Below are positions 17,916 through 27,896 of a stretch of 64,000 bases of DNA, piece after piece (within the stretch, counting starts at the first letter, position 1; each line of letters opens with the position of its first letter). The position numbers and the translations under genes were made by a program. Location of the stretch: the NCBI RefSeq assembly GCF_002135315.1, contig NZ_NEGA01000013.1, positions 1 through 64,000 on the forward strand, in the 5' to 3' direction. Source of the stretch: Acinetobacter sp. ANC 3903 (GTDB lineage Bacteria > Pseudomonadota > Gammaproteobacteria > Pseudomonadales > Moraxellaceae). The notes under the pieces were generated by a model. That model was not told the DNA's origin. It did no database searches and saw only the letters and a list, made by a program, of their open reading frames with translations.

Positions 17916-20900
17916 TTAATTAATGCCCAATTGATTCCATACTTTTTGCAGGCGGGTTGGAGAAACCGGCATTTTTGTTTTCATTGGTTGTGAGAACAGG
18001 GAAATACGAAATTCTTCGACCATAAAGTACAGATCTTTCAGGCGAGCGTCATTTTTAAACTTAAACAATTTTTCCATCCATGGGTCAACTTGCTCAATGG
18101 CAGAATTATCCCTTTGCAAGTTATTGGGCAAGCGTTCTAGACGCAACACCAAGGCCTTTAAATAGCGTGGAAATTCCTGCCATATATCGGAAGATTTGAC
18201 ATACACACAGTTGGAAAGACTCATTAAATCAAGCTGATCTTCAAGATCATCAATATTTTTTCCAAAGATAGAATCGTCTAAAACCAACAATTTCCGACGA
18301 ATATCCTGCCACTGGATATAAATATCGCTCAGTATAGATAATGCCACTTGCCCATGCGTTAGGAAAGATTTTTTTACATTTAATATTAATTTTTGAAACT
18401 CTTCAGCATTGACAGGAAGATCATTTATTGTCATCTGCAGTGTGGAATAAACTAGCATCTGCTCCAGTTTAGCTTTGTCACCTAATGGGGAATAGGCTAA
18501 AGCCAGCGGTTTGGAAATCTGTTTTTTCAGTTGACGAATCAAATCACCCAACTGCATATAGACCAGATGAATCACACCTTCCCGATGCTGACGGATGGCT
18601 TCAGCCTGATCATTAAAGGTTTGAATCACCACGCCGGATTCGTCTTTAGCATCCAGTGCTGCAAATGTTTTGGTCGGTACCAGTGCCTGATATTGCTTTA
18701 CTACAACACCTGTCACTTTTTGTGAAGCTTCAAAAGTGAAATTCTCAGGGAAAGTTTTAAACTCACCTTTCAGCTGTTTGACCGGACTATGAGTTTCTGT
18801 ACGGCAACGTGCCTTAAGTTCCGCCAGATCACGGCCTTTTTCAATTACTCGGCCTTTTTCATCAATCACTTTAATGAAGGGCAGCAAATACTGGTCAATC
18901 CGCTCAAAGGAAAAATCTTTTTCACCGACCTGATCACCACGTAGCTGAAAAGCCAAGAAGCTGAAAATATGCTGGCGTAAATTTACCGCATCTATTGCTT
19001 TCATCAGCTTACGTGCTGTGTCTGGAATCGGTACCAGATTACGGCGCTTGTCTTTAGGCAATGATTTTAATAGTGCTTCAATCAAATCTTCACGCCAGCC
19101 CGGAATGCCCCATGACCAGATGTTTTCATCGACCTGCGGCAAGGCTTGCACCGGAATTTTAACCGTTGCGCCATCTTCATCATGGCTCGGATCAAAACGG
19201 TAGCTAGCAGCTAAACGTAATGAACCATTGTGCAAATAATCAGGAAATTGTTGTGTCGTTGGACGGTCATTCATCCACAACGCATCATCATCGACGAATA
19301 AATAACGCGGATTTTGCGGTTCAACCGTGGCACGCCAGTCTTCAAATGTTCGACGACTCGCCACTTCCTCAGGGACTTTTGATGCGTAGAACTGATAGAT
19401 AGTTTCTTCATCGACCACCAGATCACGTCGACGCAGCTTATCTTCTACCCGCTCCACTTCTTCAAGCTTGAGCAAATTATGCTTTAAGAACGGTGGTGTA
19501 ATGCCCAAATGACCTGTAGTTAAAGCATCGCGCAGGAAAATTTCATGGGCCGCAGGTTGATCAACTTTTTCATAATCCATCAAACGTTTCGGTTCAATAA
19601 TTAAACCAAACAATGAAATCTGGTCATAACAATTGACGATACCGGCTTTCTTCGACCAATGTGGCTCGAAATAGTGATGTTTCAGCAAATCACGCGCTGC
19701 CAGCAAAATCCATTCCGGTTCAATCTTGGCCAAAGTTCGCAGATAAACCTGTGAGGTTTCCACCATCTCAAAAGCCATCACCCAAGGGGTAGTGGTCTTA
19801 TGCAAGGTAGACGCCGGGAATATACGTGCCTTCTGCTGACGCACTGCCATAAATACATTACGTTCATCAGTCTTGTTAGCAATGAAGGATAACAGGCCGG
19901 TTAATAAGGCACGATGCAGGTTTTCATAACTGGCTTTTTTATCATTGAAAGATAGTTTTAATCCCTGCGCCAGCTCAAATAATTGCTCATGGGTCTTTTT
20001 CCATTCACGCAAACGCAACCAACTGAGAAAATGCTGCCGTGCAAAATTACGACGTTTGTTTTCATTCATCGAGGCACGGTTAGCTTGCAAGGTTTCCCAT
20101 AACTTGATGTAAAACAGGAAATCAGAATCTCCTTCCTTAAATAAGGCATGTTTCTGATCGGCTTGCATCTGTTTATCGGCCGGACGTTCACGTGGATCCT
20201 GTACAGCCAAAGCTGCGACAATAATCAGTACTTCATTCAGCACACCAAAATGTGCACCACCCAAAATCATGCGTGCCAGACGTGGGTCAATCGGCATCTT
20301 CGCCATTTGCTGACCGATTTTGGTTAAGGAACCTTCCCCTTTAGAAAGTCTCCCTTTCTCAAAGGGAGATTTAGAGAGATTTTCTTCTTCAACTTTAGGA
20401 GAATTTTTCTCATTCATCGCCCCAAGTTCAATCAGCAGCTTGCGACCATCATTGACCAAACGATGATCAGGTGGCTCAATAAAATCGAAACTTTCCAAAT
20501 CTCCCAGATTCAGACTTTGCATCTGCAAAATTACCGAAGCCAGGTTGGTTCGTTTAATCTCGGGTTCGGTAAATTCAGGACGGCTTTGGAAATCTTCCTC
20601 ACTATACAGCCGGATACAGACACCCGGCGCAATACGGCCACAACGGCCTTTACGCTGATTGGCTGCCGCTTGCGACACGGCTTCAATCGGTAAACGTTGC
20701 ACCCGTGAACGATAGCTATAGCGTGAAATACGCGCAAAGCCGCTATCAATTACATAACGGATATTCGGTACAGTCAGCGCCGTTTCAGCCACGTTGGTGG
20801 CAATAATAATCCGTCGACCACCACCGCCAGGACTGAAAATCTTTTGCTGCTCTGCAATAGCTAAACGTGCATACAAAGGCAAAATTTCGGTATGACGTGG

Positions 20901-21926
20901 ACCATGCTTTTGCAAGATTTCTTGCAGTTCACGAATCTCCTGTTCGGTGCTGGCAAAAATCAGGATATCAGCATGTTCGGGATGGCCTTTTTCCTGCGCA
21001 TCCTGAAAACACTCATTGACCGCCTGCACCACCGCACGGGGCAGGTTTTCTTCAAAGTCGTCAAACTCATCATCATCACTACCACCAATGCTCATTTCTG
21101 AAATCGGACGATAACGCACTTCTACCGGGAAACTACGCCCTTCTACTTCAAAGATCGGCGCATCAAAAAAGTAACTGCTAAAACGGTTTACGTCCAGCGT
21201 TGCTGAAGTAATGATGACTTTTAAATCATGACGCTTAGGCAAGAGCTGTTTGAGATAGCCCATGATGAAGTCGATATTCAGCGAACGCTCATGTGCTTCA
21301 TCAATAATAATGGTGTCGTATTTGGTTAAGTAGCGGTCATTGGCCAGTTCTGCCAACAAAATACCATCCGTCATTAAGCGGACAATGGAATCCTGCGAAC
21401 CCTGTTCATTAAAACGGATTTTAAAACCAATTGAGTCACCCAGCTTTTCCCCGACTTCTTCGGCAATACGTTGCGATACGCTACGTGCAGCCAGTCGACG
21501 TGGCTGGGTATGTCCAATCATGCCGGTTAAACCCCGGCCGGCCAGCATGGCAATTTGCGGCAGCTGAGTCGTTTTACCGGAACCGGTTTCACCGGCCACA
21601 ATAATCACTTGATGCTGTTGAATCGCTTCAATCAGCTTGTCTTTATATTGGGTAACCGGCAGGTCTTGATTCAGTTTGATGTTCGGGACACGTGACAAAC
21701 GCTCACGAACTTTATGATTCGATTTTTCTAATAATTCCTGATACTGTTTTTCATTGGCATCTTTACCTTTGCGTAGCCGATTTAAACGATGACGGTCACG
21801 TGCCATGACCCATTGATCTACATTTAAATGACTGACCACAGATAACTTATCCCAAAACAAAAAAATTGAACTGAGTATTTTACGCTGTAACGTCGCCGAG
21901 AGAAAGCCAGCAAGATATTTATTCAT
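17916..21926 (-). CDS. hrpA: ATP-dependent RNA helicase HrpA with an in-frame palindromic insert
   Basis: A DEAH-box helicase of 1336 aa. Walker A is GETGSGKTTQLPQ, followed by TQPRRLAARSV, DEAHERSLN, SATLD and, in motif VI, QRKGRCGRIAPG. The long C-terminal DUF3418-type region is complete. E. coli HrpA is 1300 aa. The difference is largely a hydrophilic stretch after IELGAMNE (about residues 510-540; LSKSPFEKGRLSKG), which is encoded by a palindromic DNA element at 20345-20384. The start is uncertain: the first ATG lacks a ribosome-binding site, and an internal ATG at 21806 (MARDRHRLNRLRK) aligns with the conserved N-terminal MxRDR segment. HrpA acts in mRNA processing and in rescue of collided ribosomes. 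Confidence 0.92.
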   Translation of the reverse strand: MNKYLAGFLSATLQRKILSSIFLFWDKLSVVSHLNVDQWVMARDRHRLNRLRKGKDANEKQYQELLEKSNHKVRERLSRVPNIKLNQDLPVTQYKDKLIEAIQQHQVIIVAGETGSGKTTQLPQIAMLAGRGLTGMIGHTQPRRLAARSVSQRIAEEVGEKLGDSIGFKIRFNEQGSQDSIVRLMTDGILLAELANDRYLTKYDTIIIDEAHERSLNIDFIMGYLKQLLPKRHDLKVIITSATLDVNRFSSYFFDAPIFEVEGRSFPVEVRYRPISEMSIGGSDDDEFDDFEENLPRAVVQAVNECFQDAQEKGHPEHADILIFASTEQEIRELQEILQKHGPRHTEILPLYARLAIAEQQKIFSPGGGGRRIIIATNVAETALTVPNIRYVIDSGFARISRYSYRSRVQRLPIEAVSQAAANQRKGRCGRIAPGVCIRLYSEEDFQSRPEFTEPEIKRTNLASVILQMQSLNLGDLESFDFIEPPDHRLVNDGRKLLIELGAMNEKNSPKVEEENLSKSPFEKGRLSKGEGSLTKIGQQMAKMPIDPRLARMILGGAHFGVLNEVLIIVAALAVQDPRERPADKQMQADQKHALFKEGDSDFLFYIKLWETLQANRASMNENKRRNFARQHFLSWLRLREWKKTHEQLFELAQGLKLSFNDKKASYENLHRALLTGLLSFIANKTDERNVFMAVRQQKARIFPASTLHKTTTPWVMAFEMVETSQVYLRTLAKIEPEWILLAARDLLKHHYFEPHWSKKAGIVNCYDQISLFGLIIEPKRLMDYEKVDQPAAHEIFLRDALTTGHLGITPPFLKHNLLKLEEVERVEDKLRRRDLVVDEETIYQFYASKVPEEVASRRTFEDWRATVEPQNPRYLFVDDDALWMNDRPTTQQFPDYLHNGSLRLAASYRFDPSHDEDGATVKIPVQALPQVDENIWSWGIPGWREDLIEALLKSLPKDKRRNLVPIPDTARKLMKAIDAVNLRQHIFSFLAFQLRGDQVGEKDFSFERIDQYLLPFIKVIDEKGRVIEKGRDLAELKARCRTETHSPVKQLKGEFKTFPENFTFEASQKVTGVVVKQYQALVPTKTFAALDAKDESGVVIQTFNDQAEAIRQHREGVIHLVYMQLGDLIRQLKKQISKPLALAYSPLGDKAKLEQMLVYSTLQMTINDLPVNAEEFQKLILNVKKSFLTHGQVALSILSDIYIQWQDIRRKLLVLDDSIFGKNIDDLEDQLDLMSLSNCVYVKSSDIWQEFPRYLKALVLRLERLPNNLQRDNSAIEQVDPWMEKLFKFKNDARLKDLYFMVEEFRISLFSQPMKTKMPVSPTRLQKVWNQLGIN
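20345..20384 (-). repeat. Palindromic repeat element inside hrpA
   Basis: The core at 20349-20369 has 9-base arms TCTCCCTTT and AAAGGGAGA around CTC. On the minus strand the flanks resemble those of the element at 59198-59235 in the same order, with roughly three quarters of about 37 positions identical by eye. It is read through in frame as LSKSPFEKGRLSK. Confidence 0.7.
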
Positions 21927-22333
21927 GCTGTTTTTAAGCGCACGAATATTTTAAATCTTCTAGCTTTGAGCATAATTCAAGCGATCAAGCAGCACTTGAT
22001 CACCAAGTTTTGCCTAAGCCAGGATGATGAGAAATCAATAAAATTGATTCATCCTAAAAACAAATTTAATTTTTAAAAAATTTACCCTTGAATTTTAATG
22101 CATGAACCTTCATGTTGTTAGACAAGCTGAAGAACTGCGCTTTTGTCATTCAATCATCATGCTTAGATGATTGAATAGATAGATAGAAGAATCAGATTTG
22201 GTGGAATTGTAGGCTTTATATTAGTTAATTCGGTTTTTCCGATTTCAATAATATAAAAATACTGTTTCAGCAATAACAAAAAATTCGCTATCCTTTTGGA
22301 AATCAAATACAAACCTCAATCATGGAGACAATG
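21927..22333. other. Regulatory intergenic region between hrpA and ahpC
   Basis: About 400 AT-rich bases upstream of both divergent genes. An 11-bp perfect inverted repeat (22148-22176) and a short GATA run beside it are the only structures seen. I could not pick a confident OxyR site or sigma-70 promoter. Confidence 0.5.
22148..22176. repeat. 11-bp inverted repeat upstream of ahpC
   Basis: ATTCAATCATC pairs perfectly with GATGATTGAAT around a seven-base loop. It lies about 160 bases before the ahpC start. It has no T-run on either strand, so it is more likely an operator or mRNA structure than a terminator. Confidence 0.6.
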
Positions 22334-22897
22334 ATGAGCTTAATTAATACAGAAGTTAAACCATTTAAAGCAACTGCATTCCAAAATGGTCAATTCATCG
22401 AAGTAACTGAAGCTGATCTTAAAGGCAAATGGTCTGTAGTATTCTTCTACCCAGCTGACTTTACTTTTGTTTGCCCAACTGAATTGGGTGACCTTGCAGA
22501 CAACTATGCTGAATTCCAAAAATTAGGCGTTGAAATCTATTCAGTTTCTACTGACACTCATTTCACTCACAAAGCTTGGCACGATTCTTCAGAAGAAATC
22601 AAAAAAATCCAATACGTAATGGTGGGTGATGCGAACTGGACTCTTGCTAAAAACTTCGACGTATTAATCGAAGCTGCTGGTCTTGCTGACCGTGGTACTT
22701 TTGTTATCGATCCAGAAGGTAAAATCCAGATCGTTGAAATCAACGCTGGTGGTGTTGGCCGTGATGCTCAAGAACTTCTTCGTAAAGTTAAAGCAGCTCA
22801 ATACGTTCACGCTCACCCAGGCGAAGTTTGCCCAGCTAAATGGAAAGAAGGCGATGCTACTTTAGCTCCTTCAATTGACCTAGTTGGTAAAATCTAA
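22334..22897 (+). CDS. ahpC: Alkyl hydroperoxide reductase subunit C (2-Cys peroxiredoxin)
   Basis: AhpC reduces organic hydroperoxides and H2O2 and is itself re-reduced by AhpF. The peroxidatic Cys47 is in [15 protein letters not shown] and the resolving Cys166 in [10 protein letters not shown], the exact positions of E. coli AhpC, and the 187-aa length is also identical. I chose the third ATG (22334) because GGAG lies six bases upstream; the two earlier ATGs overlap this site. A strong terminator follows. ahpF lies about 1.6 kb away on the same strand, separated by three small genes. Confidence 0.97.
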   Translation: MSLINTEVKPFKATAFQNGQFIEVTEADLKGKWSVVFFYPADFTFVCPTELGDLADNYAEFQKLGVEIYSVSTDTHFTHKAWHDSSEEIKKIQYVMVGDANWTLAKNFDVLIEAAGLADRGTFVIDPEGKIQIVEINAGGVGRDAQELLRKVKAAQYVHAHPGEVCPAKWKEGDATLAPSIDLVGKI

Positions 22898-22920
22898 TCT
22901 GTATTAGATTGAACTGATTC

Positions 22921-22952
22921 AAAAAACCACGCTTTTTAGCGTGGTTTTTTTT
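22921..22952 (+). terminator. Rho-independent terminator of ahpC
   Basis: The arms AAAAAACCACGC and GCGTGGTTTTTT pair perfectly around six bases and end in a T-run, 23 bases after the ahpC stop. Confidence 0.93.
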
Positions 22953-23103
22953 GCAATTCGTTTTTAGGTCACAGGAAACTAAATCTTAATTCCAAGCTAC
23001 CTTTCGGCAATTATTTCTGTTATACATCAATGATGACCTGTTCCGTATGGTCATGCTCAGTAAGACATCAAATGGCTTGGGTCATATAAAAAATGAGGTG
23101 CTT

Positions 23104-23310
23104 ATGGGAACACAAATTGCTGTAACTTTTTGGAAATACAGTGCGTCATCACGTTATCTTAAAATTTTTTATAATAATGGTTCAGCTGAACTCTATCACC
23201 CTGTTCCGGAATTCATTTATAACAACCTGCTTCGCAGCAATGATAAGGCAGCATTTGTCCATAAATATCTCGAATATGATTTACACTTTACCCGGGTTTC
23301 GATTGATTAA
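23104..23310 (+). CDS. KTSC-domain small protein
   Basis: A 68-aa protein. SASSRYLKIFYNNGSAELYHPVPEFIYNNLLRSNDKAAFVHKYLEY fits the KTSC domain: a beta strand, then an NG turn, then a Tyr/Pro-Val-Pro motif and a final helix. Its molecular function is unknown. I chose the ATG at 23104, which has GAGGTG just upstream; an earlier in-frame start at 23047 lacks a site. It is an independent unit between two terminators. Confidence 0.78.
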   Translation: MGTQIAVTFWKYSASSRYLKIFYNNGSAELYHPVPEFIYNNLLRSNDKAAFVHKYLEYDLHFTRVSID

Positions 23311-23336
23311 AAAATCAGGGTTTATCCCTGATTTTT
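23310..23336 (+). terminator. Terminator after KTSC gene
   Basis: AAAAATCAGGG and CCCTGATTTTT form a perfect 11-bp stem with a five-base loop directly after the TAA. The symmetrical A/T flanks could also serve the convergent methyltransferase gene. Confidence 0.88.
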
Positions 23337-23356
23337 AAACACCATGAATTAATTTT

Positions 23357-23947
23357 TTATTTATAACAAATCATAAATAAGCCTGCCCCAATAGACAGGG
23401 TCATGCTCATAAAACGTTCATCACTCTTTACCAATTCAATAAACTGTTTAACTTCTGCTGCATGCGATATCACATTATCGACAAACATAACCCCATTTTT
23501 GCGATGCAGCATATGCTGCAAATACTGCCAGTAATCGACATAGGTATCCCGTTCCGCATCCAGCAAGATAAAGTCATATTGCTGTTCGGCATTTTCAAGA
23601 AAACTTCGCGCATCCCCCACCCAAAAATCAATCACTTCACTTAATTGCAGTTCCTGGGCATATTGCTGAGCTTGCCGGGTACGTGCCGGATCAATTTCCA
23701 GAGTCGTGACATGACCTTGTGAAGTCTGCGCTGCATTGGCCAGCCATAAAGTCGAATAACCGGTTGAAGTGCCAATCTCCAAAATAGCCCTGGATTGCTG
23801 CAGGCGTACCTGCATGGCTAAAAATAAAGCAGAGTCTGGCTCGATATTTCGATAACGCTGGATGCGATCTTTTTGTAAGGCATCAAATTTAATAAATCCC
23901 TGATACAGCTCATGCATTCGTTTTTGGAATGTCGCACTCATACTCAT
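23357..23947 (-). CDS. SAM-dependent O-methyltransferase (family 3)
   Basis: A 196-aa class I methyltransferase of the catechol/caffeoyl-CoA O-methyltransferase type. SAM-binding motif I is ILEIGTSTGYSTLWLA at about residues 55-70. The acidic loop TLEIDPART follows, and FILLDAERDTYVDYW carries the metal-binding Asp region, continued by VMFVDNVISH. The substrate cannot be told. Two in-frame ATGs six bases apart start the protein, and the first is used here. Confidence 0.85.
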   Translation of the reverse strand: MSMSATFQKRMHELYQGFIKFDALQKDRIQRYRNIEPDSALFLAMQVRLQQSRAILEIGTSTGYSTLWLANAAQTSQGHVTTLEIDPARTRQAQQYAQELQLSEVIDFWVGDARSFLENAEQQYDFILLDAERDTYVDYWQYLQHMLHRKNGVMFVDNVISHAAEVKQFIELVKSDERFMSMTLSIGAGLFMICYK

Positions 23948-24009
23948 CGTAGATATCTCTATTTTATTATTTGGTTGAGTCTAGCGTTTATCGATGTCTT
24001 TAATCCAGC

Positions 24010-24231
24010 TTATGTCGTTTCTTGAATTAATTGAAATCTTGGCAAAACTTCACCATTCTCGAAGGTGACCTTTTCTTGAAACATGGTTAAAGGACGTACC
24101 CACATTGAATAATCACCATATAAACATTGATATACCACCAGTTTCTCAGCTGTTTCGCTATGGGTGGCAACATGAAAGACCTGATATAACTTGCCTTTAT
24201 AGTGTTGATAAATCCCGGATTTTAGTTGCAT
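24010..24231 (-). CDS. DUF1653 protein
   Basis: A 73-aa protein that fits DUF1653: KSGIYQHYKGKLYQVFHVATHSETAEKLVVYQCLYG, then WVRPLTMFQEKV. The domain is small and of unknown function. I prefer the ATG at 24231, preceded by AAGGTC at eight bases, over the start 21 codons upstream, which adds a non-conserved hydrophobic leader. Confidence 0.8.
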   Translation of the reverse strand: MQLKSGIYQHYKGKLYQVFHVATHSETAEKLVVYQCLYGDYSMWVRPLTMFQEKVTFENGEVLPRFQLIQETT

Positions 24232-24495
24232 TTTTACGACCTTGTTAAAGCATGATGCCATCATAATCAAAATTGCTCTGAAGTATGTAATCATTTATAA
24301 AAAATGCTTTAATTTTGATTAAATATTTGAATATTCACATTAAACCATCATCTATTTGATAGAGCATCATTCGTAAATAAATTATCAATCTGTTAAAGCG
24401 ATTGTTTTTATATAAATGAACTGTTTTAACTATTTACAATTTTAACCTATTATAGCTTTATTAAATAAGCATTTACTCCTTTGGAGACCTTAGCC

Positions 24496-26058
24496 ATGTT
24501 AGATCAAAATACTTCAGCCCAACTTAAAACCTTACTGGAACGCCTGGAAGGCCCGATTGAACTGGTCGCGACTTTGGACGGTTCGGACAAGTCTGACAAA
24601 ATCAAGGACCTTGTAGAAGAAATTGCGGCACTGTCTGATCTGGTGACTGTACGCTTCGATGGCAACAATAGCCGTGCACCAAGCTTTGGTGTGGCCAAAG
24701 CCGGTGAACAACCTCGTGTCAACTTTGCCGGTTTGCCGATGGGGCATGAGTTCACTTCCCTGATCCTGGCATTGCTGCAAGTCTCCGGTTATGCCCCAAA
24801 AGTCTCGGATGAAGTGCTGGCACAAATCAAAGCTCTGAACCTGACTGCTGATTTTGAAGTGTTTGTTTCTTTAAGCTGCCATAACTGTCCGGACGTGGTA
24901 CAGGCCCTGAACCTGATTGCGATTAACAATCCAGGTACCACCGCGACCATGATTGATGGAGCGTTCTTCCAGGATGAAGTGGAACAGCGCAAGATCATGG
25001 CCGTTCCGATGCTGTTCCAGGACGGCAACCACATTGGTCAGGGTCGTATGACTCTGGAAGAAATCGTGGCCAAACTGGACACCAACTCTGCAGCCAAAGA
25101 TGCCGAAAAGTTAAATGCCAAAGACGCCTTTGATGTCCTGGTGATTGGCGGTGGCCCTGCAGGCAATACATCAGCGATCTATGCAGCCCGTAAAGGTATT
25201 AATACCGGGATCGTGGCGGAACGCTTTGGCGGTCAGGTGATGGATACCATGGACATTGAAAACTTCACTTCAGTGAAGAAAACCCAGGGTCCAAAATTTG
25301 CTGCTGAAATGGAAGCGCATGTACGTGAGTACGGCGTGGATATCATGAATCTGCAAAAGGTGTCTGCGATCAAAGGCGCTGATGAGACGGCCAACGGTTT
25401 GGTGGAAGTGACCTTGGAAAACGGTGCCAAACTGGAATCGAAAACCGTGATCCTGTCTACCGGTGCACGCTGGAGAGAGATGAACGTTCCGGGTGAACAG
25501 GAATACAAAACCCGTGGTGTAGCATACTGTCCGCACTGTGATGGACCACTGTTCAAGGGCAAGCGTGTTGCAGTCATCGGTGGCGGTAACTCGGGTGTGG
25601 AAGCGGCGATTGACCTGGCGGGTATTGTGGAGCATGTGACCTTGGTGGAATTTGATACCAAACTTCGTGCCGATCAGGTACTTCAGGACAAACTCAACAG
25701 CTTGCCTAACACTACGGTGATCAAGAATGCGCTGTCTACCGAAGTGGTCGGTGACGATTCACAGGTGACGGCGCTAAAATACAAGGATCGTGCTACCGAT
25801 GAAGAGCATACGGTTGAACTGGCCGGGATCTTCGTTCAGATCGGCTTGTTGCCAAACACCGATTTCCTGAAAGCATCAAAAGTTGAACTTTCAAACCGTG
25901 GCGAGATTGTGATTAACGAGCGCAACGAAACCAACGTCAAGGGTGTGTTTGCTGCCGGCGACTGTACCACCGTACCGTACAAACAGATCATCATTGCCAC
26001 TGGTGAAGGTGCCAAGGCATCACTATCTGCTTTTGATTACATTATCCGTAACGCGTAA
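24496..26058 (+). CDS. ahpF: Alkyl hydroperoxide reductase subunit F
   Basis: A flavoprotein disulfide reductase that passes electrons from NADH to AhpC. The N-terminal tandem thioredoxin-fold domain has the CxxC pair Cys128/Cys131 (SCHNCPDVV). The FAD motif [17 protein letters not shown] starts at about residue 210, the redox-active CPHC is at about 344, and the NADH motif [15 protein letters not shown] follows it. At 520 aa it is one residue shorter than E. coli AhpF. ATG at 24496, with TTTGGAGA eight bases upstream. Codon choice is richer in G and C than in the neighbouring genes, as expected for a highly expressed gene. Confidence 0.97.
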   Translation: MLDQNTSAQLKTLLERLEGPIELVATLDGSDKSDKIKDLVEEIAALSDLVTVRFDGNNSRAPSFGVAKAGEQPRVNFAGLPMGHEFTSLILALLQVSGYAPKVSDEVLAQIKALNLTADFEVFVSLSCHNCPDVVQALNLIAINNPGTTATMIDGAFFQDEVEQRKIMAVPMLFQDGNHIGQGRMTLEEIVAKLDTNSAAKDAEKLNAKDAFDVLVIGGGPAGNTSAIYAARKGINTGIVAERFGGQVMDTMDIENFTSVKKTQGPKFAAEMEAHVREYGVDIMNLQKVSAIKGADETANGLVEVTLENGAKLESKTVILSTGARWREMNVPGEQEYKTRGVAYCPHCDGPLFKGKRVAVIGGGNSGVEAAIDLAGIVEHVTLVEFDTKLRADQVLQDKLNSLPNTTVIKNALSTEVVGDDSQVTALKYKDRATDEEHTVELAGIFVQIGLLPNTDFLKASKVELSNRGEIVINERNETNVKGVFAAGDCTTVPYKQIIIATGEGAKASLSAFDYIIRNA

Positions 26059-26090
26059 TTATCACAAGTAACAGCAAAGTTGTTCTATCA

Positions 26091-26129
26091 GGCTTGTATC
26101 ACTGCTTTAGTGGTATAAGCCTTTTTTTT
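26091..26129 (+). terminator. Terminator of ahpF
   Basis: GGCTTGTATCACT pairs with AGTGGTATAAGCC (two G-U type pairs) around GCTTT, followed by eight T residues, 32 bases after the stop. Confidence 0.85.
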
Positions 26130-26255
26130 CACTCATTTTTTTCATAAAAAATAATTACATTTAATTAACAATTTTAGCTCATTATTTGTGCATTTTTTTC
26201 GTTATATTCAAAATACCCCTATTTAGGTGGGTGCCACAATTAGAAGGAAATGAAA

Positions 26256-26600
26256 ATGAATAAAGTGCTTATTGCTTTAGGTCTTGCTGCTAGCGTTGCC
26301 CTGGTGGGTTGTAATAAACAAAAAGAGCCTGAGACCGGTGCAACCACTGGTGAACATCTTGAAAATGCAGCTAATCAAGCCAGTCATGATATTTCTGATG
26401 CAACAAAGGAAGCAGAAGCTAAAACTCAAGCGGCCACTGATGAAGCAACCTCTAAAATTGAGGCAGCAGGTAATGAAGCTGCAGCTAAAACTGAAGCCGC
26501 AGCGAAGGATGTTAAAAATGCAGCGAAAGAAGCTACTGCAAATACTGCCGGTGCTATAGAGCAAGGTGCTTCTAATGTTCGAGAAAGAACTCAACAATAA
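26256..26600 (+). CDS. Small Ala/Lys/Glu-rich lipoprotein
   Basis: A 114-aa precursor. The signal peptide MNKVLIALGLAASVALVGC ends in a good lipobox (ALVGC), so the mature protein is lipid-anchored. The rest is a low-complexity amphipathic helix of Ala, Lys, Glu and Thr with repeated (A/T)KxEAAxxEA heptad-like units, resembling LEA-like or Lpp-like helices. ATG at 26256 with AAGGA seven bases before it; the ATG two codons earlier is too close to that site. It has its own terminator. The function is not known; an envelope stress role is a guess. Confidence 0.82.
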   Translation: MNKVLIALGLAASVALVGCNKQKEPETGATTGEHLENAANQASHDISDATKEAEAKTQAATDEATSKIEAAGNEAAAKTEAAAKDVKNAAKEATANTAGAIEQGASNVRERTQQ

Positions 26601-26616
26601 TTTAAATCATTAAAAT

Positions 26617-26646
26617 AAAAAAGCTCCTTAAAAAGGAGCTTTTTTA
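26617..26646 (+). terminator. Terminator after the small lipoprotein gene
   Basis: AAAAAAGCTCCTT and AAGGAGCTTTTTT form a perfect stem with a three-base loop, starting 17 bases after the stop. Confidence 0.92.
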
Positions 26647-26720
26647 TTGATTAATCTTGTTTTTTTATTCATATTTTTTTTATGGCAACCCTAATAACCA
26701 ATAATTAAGTACATCTCTAT

Positions 26721-27875
26721 ATGGCACATTCTTATCATCTGGAAAAACATTATATTCAAAGAACAGGCTGATTACGTGCCGCAGTGCTTGGTACAAATGA
26801 TGGAATCATTTCCGTCACCAGCCTCATTATAGGGATGGCTGCCAGGGGTGCATCTTCCCATACCTTGTTAATTACCTGCATTGCCGGACTCATTTCAGGT
26901 GCCAGTTCCATGGCAACCGGTGAATATATTTCTGTCAAATCTCAAGTCGATATTGAAAAGGCAGATCTAGATATGGAAGCACGTGAGCTGTTTAGCAATC
27001 CGGTGAAAGGTAATGTCGGTCCTGTTTCCATCTCTGTGATGATTGGTGCTTTTATCTTTGGTATCGACATGCAATTAGGCGGCGGTAGCGCACGCATGAT
27101 TGTGACCCTGCTCTTCTTTTGCCTAGGCTCTTTAATTGCCACTACACATTTGGACTGGTGGTTTAACCTGCCACATCTTGCGCCCATTTCCATTGTTTCA
27201 AGCCTAGGTGTTATTCCTGCACTCATCGTCAGCTTTGTTCTGTTTGCAGCAATTGCATTTGCTACCATCTTTTTTGAGAAAAAATGTCATGCTTCACTTG
27301 AAGTAGAACCTATTGCCGAAACTCAAGGTTTTAAACGTTTCCTACGTGGTCCATGGCCGTTGGTCTGGGGCGGGATTATTTTAACCTTGCTCAACTTTGC
27401 CACTTTAACTTTAGCTGGTCGTCCTTGGGACGTGACTTCTGCACTTGCAGTATGGGCAGCAAAATCTGCCAGTTTAATCGGTGTAGATGTCGCTTCTTGG
27501 GTCTATTGGCAACAGCCCGCTAATGCCAAAGCTTTATCGGAGTCATTATGGTTCGATATTACTTCTATGATGAACTTTGGCATTATGCTGGGTGCCTTAT
27601 TGGCTGACAGTCTTGCAGGTAAATTCGCGCCCAACTTTAACATTCCAAAGCGCTCACTGATTGCTGCTATTGTTGGCGGTTTACTATTAGGCTACGGCGC
27701 TCATTTGGCCTATGGCTGTAACATCGGGGCTTACTTCAGTGGTATTGCTTCTGGTAGCTTACATGGCTGGTTATGGCTGATCTTTGCTTTCATCGGCAAC
27801 AGCCTTGGGGTGAAACTTCGTCCATTTTTCTTTCCCGGTGAACGCCCACAACCTGAAAAACTAACCGGTTGTTAA
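26721..27875 (+). pseudogene. Chimera of a VIT/CCC1-like N-terminus and a YeeE/YedE-like sulfur transporter, with early stop
   Basis: Reading from the ATG at 26721 gives MAHSYHLEKHYIQRTG, then TGA at 26769, then LRAAVLGTNDGI. VIT/CCC1-family iron-manganese transporters have a Trp at that place (GWLRAAVLG), so TGG has become TGA. The VIT-like part runs to about 26990 (GEYISVKSQVDIEKADLDMEAREL). From there, without a break in frame, the protein becomes YeeE/YedE (TsuA-type thiosulfate transporter)-like: GNVGPVSISVMIGAFIFGID, and near the end GCNIGAYFSGIASGSLHGWLW. MQLGGGSARM appears to have lost the usual GC-SGTL segment, including its Cys. The frame from 26784 (363 aa) could still be translated but is unlikely to work as either transporter. 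Confidence 0.8.
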
Positions 27876-27896
27876 TTCTAAAATACTGAAATTTAA

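Noticed and set aside
24504..25661. Several long minus-strand open frames under ahpF
   Set aside because: They are shadows created by the GC-richer codon use of ahpF, which has full motif support.
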